64,000 nucleotides of DNA from Panorpa germanica. Its lineage: Eukaryota > Arthropoda > Insecta > Mecoptera > Panorpidae. The translations under genes and the position numbers were made by a program. Within the stretch, counting starts at the first letter, position 1; each line of letters opens with the position of its first letter. The notes under the pieces were generated by a model that worked only from the letters and a program-made list of their open reading frames with translations, was not told the origin of the DNA and made no database searches. This document shows positions 12,701 to 27,700 of this stretch, piece by piece. Location: contig OY783216.1 in assembly GCA_963678705.1 (NCBI GenBank), positions 5,642,001-5,706,000 on the forward strand, written 5' to 3'.

Positions 12701-15700
12701 TACCCTACAATAATGTTATCCAAGGAATGACAAAAGAAATGAAAAAGAACTTAGATGTCCAATTGACGCGCTAAATTTCGACTCGGATTACTTCAGACTC
12801 GATAATTGTGATTAAATGTGGTAAATTGACAAAAAAAATAGTATAGTTCAAATTACGAGAGTTCGACGGCGACTCATACTTAAAACAAGTTGTGGGGAAT
12901 AAACTACCGATGTAACTAAAAAGCACTGACTCATTTATTTTTCTATAATGTATATAGAAACGAATAAGATAAAAATCATTATCATATTATAGATTTATAC
13001 TGCTCTTATAACCTATTTTAAGTATAAGTCACCACCGAACTATCGGGATTTGGACTATACAAACTTTACGAACAAATTTGGATGAGCAAATATCGAATAT
13101 TTTGAAGATATAGGTATCCATCTTAAAAAAATGGTGACTAATAACGCTTTTTTTGCAATTTCTCTTTACCTGTGCGAAGTTATCTATCTGAGTTCTATGC
13201 CACTTTGATAGAGAACTCGATTTCCTACAATTTTTCTATATATCAATTTTTTGTACATCTAATAGATATTAAACTGCATCGATGTAAAGTAGAACACTTC
13301 ACGAAAATTATATCTACAACTTTTAATAAAATAAATGGTTTCTGCAAAACTGTGAATAATCCGTAATTTTGTTTATTCAAATTAAATTTAGTCAATATTG
13401 TACTTTTAGTTAAGGTAAGTTAGGTCAATAAACCATAGATGATTTGGTCAAAACTTTTTAATCGATATATAAATTAGTACCTAAAGAAATCATTTTCCTC
13501 AATAAACGCAAAGCTTTCTACTAAAACCGATTGGAAAAATTATTCAAAAATGTAGCTGATGTAGCGGAATTTTTGAAACATTGATTAAAGTAGAAAGTGC
13601 TATGCACAGATACAGGTAGAAGTAAATACTACGTAAATGCGACATAAATATGTTTACATTTTATCTAAACATTCTATTTCAGATATGTTTTCTTTTTTTA
13701 ATATTTATTTGAGTGCATCAACTTTGTTAATTATTAACACTTAAAACAATATATACATTTATAAACATTTACAATACATACTTTATCTTAATATATATAA
13801 ATTAGGTGTCACGTTGTATGTCCGCGATGGACTCCTAAACTACTTAACCGATTTTAATCAAATTTGTACACCGTGTGCAGTTAGATCCAACTTGAAAGAT
13901 AGGATAGCTTACATCTCAATTTATGATTGCAATATTATTTTATTGCAAATTATTTGTCTATTAATTATCTGTATATGACATATGACATCTGGCGACGATG
14001 ATGGCGACATCTGTTGACTATTCTGTTGACTAGATTGAGTAAATATTCAATAGATGGCGCTATGTAATGTAATATGACAAAAACGTTAGGCACAGCAACG
14101 CGTGGCCGGGGCAGCTAGTAGTCTATAAATACGAGTATTAATATGGGTATTTAAACTAAAGAGATTAAATTAGTTTCATTGATAAAGTTCAGGTCTAAAT
14201 ATATTTTATTATTATTTATAGCGATCATGATGTGTTTTCAGATAAAATCAAAGGTCAAAGTGCGCCGCAGAACATATTAAATTCGCAGAGTCCAGTAATC
14301 GATCTAATGTGAATTAAGCCAACGAGAACGCGCAGAGAACTGTACAAATTTGAAGACTCCACCATTCCTTATTATATTAAAGTCGTTATCATCTCTACGA
14401 CTCTATAAATCTCAAAAGGTCAAGAAAGCTTCCTCAAAAATAATTACATGTCGAATCGAATCGAATCGATTGCAAATAACAGACAATGTGGAAATAGTGG
14501 AGCTAGTACCTAGCAGTTCGAAACAAATTGTAGTCGTAATTTGTTGCAATTACTAATCAATCAATTGGAGAGAAATACGAGAACCCGATGGAAGGAAAGA
14601 TTCCTTGGGAATTATGCAAATGATTCAGTGAAATGGATTATCATACATAGTTGTCTGTCTTAGCTGTTTTGAGTTCGAAGTTCAAAGTAATGGTGATGTC
14701 ATGAATTATGGATTATTAGATCGTTTGATAGAACCAGGTTAACAGATTAGCAAACCTTTGCCCCATTATATAGGATAAATATATTATTGTTATGAAATTG
14801 ATAAATGAAATAGTTTAGTAATAACATAAAAAACTAAGGTGCTACCCAAAACAGTAGTGTAACCATTGAAAATATCTAGTGACATCGTTAAAAACTTTAA
14901 CTACATATGTCACGCCATTTTTAGTATTTTAATTCGAAAATGATAGTATTAATCAAAGAATAATTGTCCAAAATGTTATCCGATGAAACAGAATAAAGAG
15001 CAGAAGAAACTGGAAAAGGAGGAGCATCGGAACTACTACTACTAGTTTAGTTTCATTCGAGCTACTTTACAGTTCACTTCAGTTCAGTTCAGTTCAGTTT
15101 CAGTTCACTTCACCAAATTGTTTACTGGGAAATGTTATCCGGTGAAGCAGAATTAAGAGCAGAAGAAATTGGAAAAGGAGGAGCATCGGAACTACTACTA
15201 CTAGTTTAGTTTCATTCGAACTAGTATACAGTTGTCATTATATTATAGTTTGAACGGAATAAAATTACTCTTTATAAATAAAAATGCCGACAAATACAAA
15301 TAAAAGTATGCTCATATCGAAGACTAAAATTCCTTTCTACAGAACGTGAAACTTATTTCGAAAACAACATCATCAAAAGCTAATCATTAAGGAATTCCAA
15401 GTTCCAAATGACGGCTTGTTGTGGACAGGTTGTTTGTTATTTTCCCCTCGAGTCGTTTTCCCACAGATTGCTGAGGGCGTGGACCAGTGGGGGGGGGGGG
15501 GGGGAGCGTAGAGGAGTACTCACCTCTGACCCATAGGTCATAGCACACAGTAGCGGCAACAGCGGCAATCCTGCAACAAAATAAGATATTGACATTATTC
15601 AGAACAGTATTGAATCATCAGAGTTATTGTGGGATCACAGTGAATCGCAATATCGAAAATAATATGACGTAATGGTTTGTACATCGATTTTGATGAATCA

Positions 15701-18700
15701 TTTTAATTTGAGAAGATTTGATTGTTTAGTGGCATTAGTTTTGCAACAGACGTATTATCTAGAAAACAATGTAACATTAAGATCCGTTTTAACATCAGTG
15801 ATTTGTCGGAGTACATGTATTTTTGTCCACCTTTAGTATGTTTATGTTTTTGAAAGGTTAAAGTGTAGAAGAGATTTTGATCTCTACTGCAAATGTCAAC
15901 ATAAATAAAAATCAAATCTTGTTGGCTATCACATTTAGCCAAATGCAATATGGCGCAGTGGCTACTGGCAAACGATTTTATTTAAAGTAATCCCCGTTTT
16001 TTAAAATGGTATAAATGACATTTTACCTAAAAAAATTTAATACTAGTTTTAGCGCTACAGATGTCGGCCATATTTATGACGTAGCAAATTAGTCTTGAAA
16101 TGTTTTATAACGTTGAATCCCTTTATTAATTAAAGCGGCAAAATTACTTTTCTAATGGGCTTGTGTCCTTATTTTTAGTGGTCAATTTTTCAATTGTTGA
16201 TTGAAATTGATGTTAATAAATGTGTATTGCCGTGTCTATTTTAATAAATATCTAAATGTTGAGTTTTAGCGCTAGAAATAGTCAGCCATTTGTATGACGT
16301 GAAATGCATTTTATACGTCAGTTATTTGTTGAGTAGCTCAGTGCTATGGTAATGTTTTGTAGCTGTTGGTAGTCGAAATAATCATGTCAAGTCAAAGAAT
16401 AATAAGTTTTTATTTTATTTAACCCTGCTAAGGCAGACATAATATTGAAATTGTACTGTTCCTTGAAATAGCTGTAAAGGATATTTAATATTTTGATATA
16501 TAAATACATAAAGTAGAGATTTATGAGCTGTAAGGTTGTGAGATCACATGAATTTGGAATGTACAACGTTGAATCCGTTTAATAATTAAAGAGACAAAAT
16601 TACTTTTTTATTTGTTAATATCTCTTAATATATAAGGAGTTATTAAAAAATAATTCGACATTTGAGGTTCTAGTAAGCCAATTTATCAATATATAGTACA
16701 CTTTTATAGAAATTAACACATAGGACACTGTGAAACGAGTTAGTAACAATACCTATAGCTTGAAAGTGATTTAAGTCGAACACCAACTATAAACAACATT
16801 GTACGTACGTTTGCATTATGTGGTAACCACTGAAATTGAAATTACTTTTATCGCGTTGAATACGATATTTATGGTCTTCATAAATCAGCAGCAGTACTTG
16901 CACTACGAGTAGACCGCAAACGTTAAGGAGAGCAAAATCTTCATGATGCTTTCCTCCGGTTAGTGCATATACTCGTACAAAACGAAACAACCAACAAGCC
17001 AATGTGGTCTGTGGAGTTCGTTCCAGATCATAAAACGGAAAAAAATAATTCTGTGTAAATTAAACGATCGTGTTGCCTTAATTTTCCATTTCGTTGATTT
17101 TTCGATGATGAAAATAATTTTAAATTAATTCAAATTTTATTGAGAAACAATCACATTGTATACAAAAGCCATTGCGCAGCTGCTAACTGTAATAGCAATA
17201 GCAAGGAGGATAGAGGTCAGAGATGTTTCGTAAAGGCGCAATTATTGAGCAATGAGATGAAATTCTATGTGGAATACATCATTTTTTAAATATTTTTCTA
17301 ATAGGACGATTTTGTAATGTGGTAAATGTTCCATAATTGTTATATTTCTTGCGGAGCTGCATTCTAAAGAATAAACTATTTATTAGAATACTTATGTTAT
17401 TGTAGTTGCATTCAAAAGTATGCAGGCGACAATTAAAATAATTTGAACCTAATTAATTGGTTTGGTAGAGGACTATCACAAAATATTATTATGTTATAAA
17501 TAAGGTTATTATGATTTTCAGCGGTAAGGCATATAACGAAAAAGAGTAAATATTTTTTTGGTTGTCTGTTCTCTCTTAAAAGATATAAAAATTAAGTTTA
17601 CAAAATCAACGTGAGGTCATTTAAAAAGTGGATCAGTGTATGACCCATGGATCACTTGGGACATTTACTATAATAATTAAAGAATTGTAACTCTTAATAT
17701 ACAATTAAAATTTGCTTATACATATTATTCTTTAAATATAATATATTGTTTCTTTCAGTTCAAAATTTCTGTCATAAAAAGTAAAAGTACAAATAAAGTA
17801 GAAACCCAAGAAGAAGGTGTACTTTGTATATTTTTGTTGTGAGAGTAATTAAAGTCGTCGTAACTATACCGTGGGAGAGTTAATATTAAATAAAAACAAG
17901 AGATAGGCATCGCGTATCGCAAATCTGTATTAATTAAACTGTTAGACTCATTATTTAAGCTACATTGTCGTTGAATTAGTTTTATTGGGATCTGGAAGGA
18001 TAGCGATGAATAATTCGACGCTGGCCTATTTCCGAGGCTAAATTCTACTACCGTTGATCTTGTATTATGTTTCCAGTTTTTATAATGTCATGGATTCATA
18101 TCATATATGTGAATTCTGCCTAATTAGTTTTTAGGGGTTTTTTTAATATTTATTTTTGAGTGCATCAACTATTGGTAGTTATTAGCACTTTTAAATGAAT
18201 ATTACATTTTTTATAACACATAACATATACAATATATAATAATTCTTTTTCCATATTTCAGCTTCTTTCATCGTTCCATTTCAAATTCTTCCCTCGGTGC
18301 TTCTCCAATCACCTCCTCATCCAACGTTCAACATCATCCTGTTGCTATTCCTTTTTCTATTTCAGCATCCCGATATGACACAGGAATCGCCTCAACTATG
18401 AAGTCTCCCATTCCATCAATCTCTTCTAAAGCTGTTCTTTTTTCTATTTTCCTTCTTGAATTTATCTTTTTGTGATCATTTTTTTCCATATTCATTACTT
18501 TAGTTGCACTCAACTAATTAAATTTGATTTTACCAAACTCAAAATGTATAACTCTAGCCCAGGAGTTTTTAGGGCTATGTGAGCCCTTAATCAATTTAAC
18601 TTTGGTAACAACCAAACGTTGGTACTGTGATCGATCCTATAAACACTGATATTCCCAGAGAGAAGTGGGAATCACTGGTATTCTTTAATGTAACAGTTTT

Positions 18701-21700
18701 AACAATATTTTTCCAAAGTTTCAAGTTAATCGGAGTAAAGCTCTAGAAAATAGAGCTTTTAGAAATTCTTCTTTTTTCTCAAAACTCGATTTTTTAAGTT
18801 TCCATTAGGACTCCATTTCTCAAAAACTAGTGCACCGATCTTGTTGAAACTTTGTACACTTCTTCTAAATAGGATTATCTAGTGGTTGAACGAAAGTTTT
18901 TCTGTTTCTTTGATCACAACTTACTTTACAAGGCCATAAGTAGTATAGATTTTACCATAAGTTGTACTATTTTGTATAGTACTCTGCCAAAAATTCAAAT
19001 TTCAATTTTCTTTTTAAATCATTCATTTTTTTATATAATTTCTCGGGCTTCCAAGGCACGTAGCCTTTAATCGCCCCTAAAAGTTCTGCTTTTTCTTATA
19101 CTTTATATCCCGACAACAAGAATGATCTATTCATGGCTACTGTGGTCAGGATCTGCCTCCTCTTCACCACATTCGCATTTAGAGTTTGGAATGATTTTAT
19201 TTCTTGCTAGATGTTTCGGAGCTCCATTATGATTCATTCTTAGTCTTGAGGTCATTGTTATTAATATTCTTGGCCATTTTAGTTTGGCAAACCATGGCTT
19301 ACGTTTCAGTATTGGTTGTATTTTATAAAATTCTCTACATTTATCAGAATTATCCCACTTGTGTTGCCAATTTTTCATTTCATAAATCATTCGTTCAATC
19401 GCGAGCTATACTGATCTACTACTAACAGAAAATATTTGGTTTTTTGATTTCACATAAAACTATCATGAGTTATCTTGGCCACTGTAAGAATACTTTTTTC
19501 TAAGGGGTCTCCGAAAACCAGTTCCCAACAGCTGAATTTTCAACATTTTTCAAATGAAAAATTTATAAAATATTGCTGAAATGTTGTTCTTGTATATGCT
19601 TAAAAGTTTGAATGAAATAATTCTTTTATTATAATCTTCGAAACCTATGTAACCCCTTAATTAATTTTCAAGCAAAATAGTTTAAGCAACAATTAAAATT
19701 GCTTATGTATTCTTTCTCTGTATATATGTTTAATACATTCTTAAAATTCAGATGATTCAATGTTTAACTATAAACATTAAACTAAATGCCAACTAGTATA
19801 GTATTTATTCACATTATGCAGATTTATCCGCCTCATTGTCCGTGGATAATACATCAGCACGATGCAATGTCTGATGACCTTAATTTTAATTCAGCTAATA
19901 AACATTACAAGTGTTTATAAACGCTATTACTGAAAGTAAATGCCGGTAATGTTAATATTGGTAAGAGTGGGTTATCTAACCGTCCATCGGCATCATTGGC
20001 GCATCTCTACGAACCCGGCCACAGCGCCAGGCCGCGGGACGGGGTGTATCACATGTGAGATGAAGTAATAAAGATGACCGCAGGCTCCGTTCGCTGTAAT
20101 ATGAGAACTGGACCGAACAGAACAATTATACCAAGAACGGACCAAAGTCTACCATGGAGAGAATGTAATAAAATCAAATTTAAATACGCCGAGCATGGTT
20201 AATTACTTAATAATTCATTACAAATTTTTAGACACGTTTCAGACGATAATTTTTCTATAAATTAACTTTTAGCAGGTTAAAGAATAAAAGATTCTTAGAG
20301 AAATATTACTTAATGTTGTTTTGGCAATAACTGACGTATAAATTGATCACGATTTATATACATAATATAAATGTGACATTTAAATGTAAAAACCTATTTG
20401 TTTCGTTGCGTATTTAGTGAATTAAATGACTATTTTTAAACACATCATTCAATAAGTTCGTATCATGACATATAGATGGCACTACTATATGACTCTTATA
20501 TAGTACCAACCTTCAAGCGATATGTGTCAAAATTTCATGACATTATAACCATTACTTTCCAAGATACAGTGGTTTTAGTGACGCTTCTTTTGTGATTTTC
20601 AAAAGAATGAAAGAATCTGAAGTTCGTATGTTGATAAAGCATTCCTTTTTAATCGAAGCAATGGCTTGACAAGTGTTATTTTGACATTGGAGAACTCTTT
20701 CTTTAAATAGTATGCTATAGCTGCCGAATCTACAAACCCCTAATCCCATGATTTTCTGGATTACTTACAGCGTTTTCTTTTCGTGATTTAACACAGCACT
20801 ATTGTTTCTAAACTGTCAGTTTCACACCGTACAGTAATACGCTGCATTTGACAATTTTACACCAGTTTTGTTCCCTCTTCGACAAGGAATATATATACGT
20901 ACTATTTTATAAACAAATCTTCAAGATAACAAATTAAGGGTGGAACCATTCCTTTTAATTAAATCAGAGTAAAGTAATATTTTATTACTACACTACGAAC
21001 ATTACAGCAACGTAGTACATCTACCTTTAATAGCCCATCTCTAATCATTGCGAAAACTATAGTTTCAACTAGGTCGTGCTACTGTGTTACTATTATGTAC
21101 TAACACTCGTATGTAATGTGGAGCAATTCGTAGCATGTCCAATGGACGTCATATGAACGGTCTGGCGCTGGTGGCGGTCGCATCGTCCAACAATCGTCCA
21201 ATGCACTGCCGTCTCAACACTAGATCAGATGTATGTAGTGCTAGCTGAAGAAGAAATCAGCATAATGCACACGATGAGCAAGAAGCCACAGAGAACCGGT
21301 TTGCGCAAAACATATCCGGCCGTTCTAACACCAGCTGAAGCCCGCAGGCTGTCAAGTACAAACAGTGTGAGAATCAAACGTTTGTTAAACTATTTATTAT
21401 TAAAAAACAAGGTATTTATTACGTAAAAAATGTTACTTAATTTATAATGTTTACTGATCTATTTTATTGTTTATTATAATACTTATAAAGGTTGATATTT
21501 TGGATTAATATAAACACAAAAGAAGATATTTTTAAAATAAATACTACTTATTAGTTTTACTAATCCTTTCTACGACTACGAGGTGCCAGTCACACTAGAG
21601 TTACTACTTAACATTGGCTCATGAATAACATAAAGTTTTGATATTATTATCCTGTTAAATAACAACAAATAAAATCGATTACTTATTAGTCTACATTAAT

Positions 21701-24700
21701 GCTCTCACTCCTTTATTTTCTTATAGAGATCTAGATTTTTTTATTGTTATTTGGATGATTATCTTTTCATATTATATTTTTTAATACTTTATCGAATTGT
21801 AACTAGATATAATAAGGTTTCACGTGAGATTTAAAAAGAAAAAGGTAATTACAGAGAAGCGTATGAAGCCTTTAAAAAAGAACATAATTTGTAACCATAG
21901 TGAAACTTGTTTCCTAAGATACTAGGTTTTTTCTGGGTTTAATTAAGCTTCAATTTAGGTTTTCTTAAACTTTGTTGCTTTAATGCTTGCTTCGTGATGT
22001 GTAATATACTTAAAAATTAAGGAGTAAGACAGAAATTATAATTTTATATAGCTAATCTTTCAAATTTGGAATATTTAAAAAACGCTAATAGTAATGCCAC
22101 AATTCTACAAAACATTCCTCTATTTTTCCTGTTGGATCCATTCAGTTCTTCATGGTGGCAGCATTGGTCAATTTATATCCAAACTTTCCTCTATAGTAAT
22201 GCAGAACTTTCAAAATGATCTTGCCTCTAATGCTATCCGACATGCTTAAAACAATGTTGTAACTAAAATGCGCATATTAATAAGATATTCTCGACCTTCT
22301 AAACCTCAATCTCAATTTATGGCATGATGGTCAAGCTGTTAATTACTTTTTTATGCTAGTATGACCTGATGAGTTCAATCTACATTGATGAGTAACTCGT
22401 TAACAAACATAATCTCACTGAATCTCACAAAAACTCCAGAAACAATAGAACTGTCCTTGTTCTAATTTTAATAGCACAATCAATCACTTTTTTACACTCT
22501 GTCTTTTTATTCTTTTTCTCTAAGTAATTCTTGAAACCGATATTGAAGATTAATTGTGCGCCGCTAAATGTCAAGGTTTGTATTTGTCTTCTGTAGATGA
22601 TGATGTATGTATTGTCTTTTATTTTTCTAGTGTTTATCGGGCTTTAAAGTGACAGGTCTAAGGTGTCTATCGGTGTTGCGTAGAATCGCATCAACAACAA
22701 TACAGAGGTTTCCAAATATTTATGAGTCTATTGTTTTAAGAAAAACTAACCTAACCTAACTTTACTGTGTTAAACTCGGATCTTTTGATCCCGTTAACAC
22801 CATCGGATCTTTTGAATTTTATGCCATTGAAATATACGTCCTTATTTGCTTCAGATATTTTTTTAAATATCCAAAACCTGACGATTTGAGTGATTAAAAG
22901 AGACATGAAAAGTCAACAATCTAGGAAATGGAATAATGACAATAACGAGAACGACAATGAAAAGGTTAGAATACTTGCTCGGGAAGAAATAGGAAGCAAG
23001 TATTGACAACGGACCAGTAGGCGGGGCTTAAAAAACATGGCTACTTATTGTGTGCAACCAAAGAATTAACCATAAGTTTACATTGAATTAGTGTCATGAA
23101 TTTTAATTATTTATGTTTTCTTTAAACCAACTTTTTCACTGGGTTGGATCAAATCCAGCTCAGAAAAATGTTAGAACCCAGTAAACATTTTGGAGTAAAT
23201 TCTACTTAATTTCTATTACGTATCATGAATTTTTTGTCTGGAACGTGTTCGTTTTCTATTCAGTCGTTCAAAGGAAAGGTCCTTTTTATGAGCTACAGAC
23301 ATTGCAACGACGGTTCACTGCTGAATTAAAAGCGGAGTAGGTTTATGATTTATGACCGGATAATAAAAATATACCCATGTGGGAAAGAAACAGAAATACT
23401 TAATGAATGATGTTGGAAAAAGAAAGAATATTATTATGAAAAACTAACACAAAATCTGTGACAGGTAGAGAACTTGTAAAGCGTTAGAATAGAATTGTAC
23501 GAGTGACTCGAACTTCACCAAATAGGACACTTCACCAAATTGTTTACTGGGAAATGCAGAAAAAATTCTGCAAGCTGGACATTTGATAAAATGTGGTAAA
23601 AATAATGATAATCCAAACAGTGACGTTGTGATACACAAGTATATGGTTTAGTAACTATACTAAACCATATACTTGTGTATCAAGTGCATACTAAAACTAG
23701 TACTTCTTTTGACCACCAGACGTCGTGGCCAAAGTGGTCAGTTGTCAATTGGAAATATCCTGTAACATGTCTGTGAAAGAGGAGGGATGCTGTAGCACAA
23801 AAAGAATAGGTGGAATAGGGCAAGTGAATAGTGAGAGCAGTGAAGAAGAACTGTAAGAAGGACAGTGGAAGGGTACTGCGTAAACAGGAGAATTAAAGAA
23901 TGGATTAAGAGGAGAACCAAAAGCATTACAAGGTATCGGAAGAAAGTGAGAGAGTTAGAACAAGAAATTTGTTGAGCTATTAATAAATTAATTACGTTAT
24001 TTTTATAATAATGATGTTTAAATGCGGTGAAATAATAAGGCTACTGGCACATCGATTCTGTTTTGCCGCTTAATTGTAAACCATATTTTGACATCACGTA
24101 ATTCGATTGTATTACCTTTTTCACCTTCTTCATAGTATCAAAACTGTATATATTGCTTGATTGAGTTGCAAGTATAGTTCAAGTTTATTGTTCATGCTTA
24201 AAACTTAAAGCACTGTGTCACACGTTTTCTTATAATGTATATAGAAACGAATAAGATAGCATTCCCCACCATATCGTAAAATTACACGGCTGTTAAAGCC
24301 TCTTTTAAGCATGACTTATTGTTAAACTCTCGTAAATTGAACTATAATATATGGCATTTAAGTATACATATCTTTTACACTCTGTTGTATAACAGAAATA
24401 GCAATTCTTAGAAGGTAAAAGCGTAAGAAACGTATATGACGTAAAAGTGTTGCTTATTTTTTATAAATTTAGATTTCTTTAATGAGTAAAGTGACAAAAG
24501 GGAGTATTTCAATTGTTAATTGGACATTTGCACGAAAAGCAGTCATCGTATTCTGTTTAATAACGTGTCATTCTCGTTAAAGAATACTTAGTTTGAGAAT
24601 CTCCGCTACGCAAGGCGATCTAGTACTATCTTCGACAGTAAAACACAACTATTACATTCACTTTCATCCGAGGAAGTACACATTGGCGAAAACCACATTC

Positions 24701-27700
24701 AAGCACAGCACAGCGACAGACAATCTTCGTTATTTTATTATTTTATTACGATTTTATTACAATATTTTATTGTCATACGATATGACAATCAGTTTAACCA
24801 TTATTACGTCTCTCACGATCGTATTAGTGTGTTAAGAATTGTATTTAGAGTTATGTTATATTTTGAGTTAAACTTTCGATTTCTATCATTGTAATTGGTT
24901 TGGCTTCGGGCTGTATAAGATACGAGTATATATTGTCAAATATTTTAAAATTAATTCAAAATCATTTCAAAATAAAAGTATACCTATGCATATTGTTTAA
25001 TTATTTTTCTTCATACTTTCAATTCTATTCAAATTTGTATTAAAAATGTAATTAACTCACTTCAAATAAAGCGCGCAAAAATATTTCTCGGGATTGGTTT
25101 CGTACTCAATAAGATACGTTTCAAATAAAATGGAGTAACCTTTCTTTCCTTGTATATAGTTAACTGTATACAATATATGTATACATATCAGGGTACCCTC
25201 ACTTAGTGTAAAATTCATCACTGTATTCAGCATGGTCGCTTTAGGCGTCCTCAGTCCGCCATTTTTGGAATAGTGAACTAAGATGCTCGGCGACTCAACA
25301 TTTGAAGGGAATGAAGGGTGAAGGGAGTGCACTGAGCTGAAAATTCAGTGTATTAAAGCTAAATCGGATTTGGAATTACCGGAATACTTATGAGAATAGG
25401 AGACAAGGAATAAGAAGAATCGCAATATTTAGATTGAGAAACGAAGAGAAAGCAGCAGATACTGGGATAAAAGGATAGAGAGCAAAGTATGTGCAAGATG
25501 TGCTGGAGAGAGATAGAAATGCGGGAGCACATTGAGTATTCATGTGAGAAAAGAGTAACAAGTGAAAAGAAGATTGTCCAGCTATTAAAGGGATGCAGTA
25601 AAGAGAAACGGTGGATGGCGGAGATAGAGAGAAGGAGCGAGGAATAAGAGAAAGCAGTAGGAGTTTAAATTTATGTGTTTTGCTTTTTTTTTGATGAAGT
25701 GAGAATGGGTAGATAGAATAAGAATCACAAATGAAATAGAACGGATTCCTAGTTCTTTTTAGGTCGCTGTATTCACCTTCCCTCCCGCTTCTCTTCTCTT
25801 GCACGTTATATTCAATAGAGTAAATGCGTTTGATGTTTCAAAGATCCATAACATAAGAGCGCTATTAAACCGCAAGTCATAATAAGGCCTACGGCGCTAA
25901 ATCTTGTACATAATATGCTCGTCCGACACGGCACGTCTCCATTGATATCGGCTGCGGTCATTAACATAATCTATTTAAACTTTAATTCCGCTTGTTTTAT
26001 TATTTTGAAATTTCACTTTTTTACGCAAAAAAAAAACGTATTTATTGCTATCTAATAATTCCCACAGAAATAATTTAATAACTAATTACATTTGTACCAT
26101 CAAAAAAGTAATTAGTCATTGTTTAATACTGTGACATAATAGAATTCGTACACAATATGATCAGGGTCGTACTCAGCGGGAAAGATTTAGTGTTTTTAAC
26201 AATGATTTGAAAGGTAAGAACATGTTTATTTTTTACATATAAACTGAACTCTTTTCTCTCGTGGACGCATTATTCGAATCGCTTGTAAATCGGTGCAAAT
26301 AAATCAAATTATGTAGCAACCAATTTTTGAAATGACATCCAGAGCTTGACTCTGCATCGAATAGATTCTGCGCTATTGTTTGCCGCCAGTTTTTTGCTAA
26401 AGACATGAATCTTTCACTGTATATGTTTAGCTTTTTAAATATTTATATTAGAATATTTGTGGACCAAATTAATAATTATTACTTGAGGTAGATGTTCACA
26501 TAAATTTCACAAGTAAATTTTTTGATTCTCTTTTTAAAAACTCGCTTAAAATTCTAGTAGAAAAATGCAGGTGAAATCGACCGAGAAATTTGGCCGCAAC
26601 TTCTCTCCGATTGATTTACGACGGCGTAGAAAACTTCTACCATGTAAACAATTTGGATCCGAAGCGTATAACATTCGAATACAATATTCTAGAAGTCGAT
26701 CTAGAATAGGAATGGATATTTGGGTGACTTATAGAAGATATTTTGGATCAAAAACGAATGCGAAACTTTCAAACACAAAATGCATTACCCCACCCCATAA
26801 ACTTAAGCTTCAAAATACGAAATTTCTTTTCCTGAATGTACCCAAATATATTTTTTACCTGTGGCTTAGAACGTGCTTCGAAAAATCTTACTCAAATTGT
26901 AGTCAGGCTATTCAACATTACTACGATACGAAAAAACGTTTGTACGGTAATGTTAATTTAATAAATATTTAAGTAATTTTGAAGTGTAGGAGAAATAGAA
27001 GAAATGAACAACGCAGCGCATATGATTATGGGCGGAAGCCCTGGAGGTGTAATAGGTATCACTGAATGAAAAGAATGTTATTGTAATACGCCCATATCTA
27101 AACCTAAAGTCAAGTCTTGTTCACGCTACACCTAACTGTTGATCATTGAACTTTGACACCATCATTAAGCAGCGGCTGAGACGACTTACATTTGGCAACA
27201 TCATCTGAGCATGCGCATGACTTATCTTCCCATATTCTTCTAACGTAAAGGTCACGGTGACACAAATTGAGCAATTCTTATTATTTATTGTTTAAATCGA
27301 AAGTTTGTGTTAATAATAACGTATTAACGTTTTGTTTTCAATGAAAGGTATTTGGTTTTTAATCTATAAATACTATGGATTAACCTCTGACCTGGTTTAC
27401 GTTTTAGTCATAATTTGTTGAGGGCGTTTTTTTAATAATTAAGGCGTTAAAGATGAAATAACCTTTTTCCTTTTTTATAAAATATTACAGCATGTTTTTA
27501 ATGTTATTCTGAAATGTTTTATGTATTCCACTTTGTGGTAAGATTAGTTGTACTCTGTATAGAACTAGCTAAACTTATCTAGACTGTGACTTAAAATGAT
27601 ATGAAACGAATGTGAACGTAAAAGACACACACACACACAAACACAGACGATGATCAATGAAATAAATATATGAAAACACTTGCGTATTCGAATTCAACGT

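Noticed and set aside
14451..14469. TCGAA tandem as a possible regulatory array
   Set aside because: Only about three and a half units; too short to separate from chance.
16787..17002. 71-codon minus frame with a hydrophobic core
   Set aside because: No homology recognised, no splice support and no sign of an adjacent exon; kept only as a note.
25388..25804. Minus-strand 138-codon frame
   Set aside because: Antisense to a broken LINE 3' fragment that reads on the plus strand.
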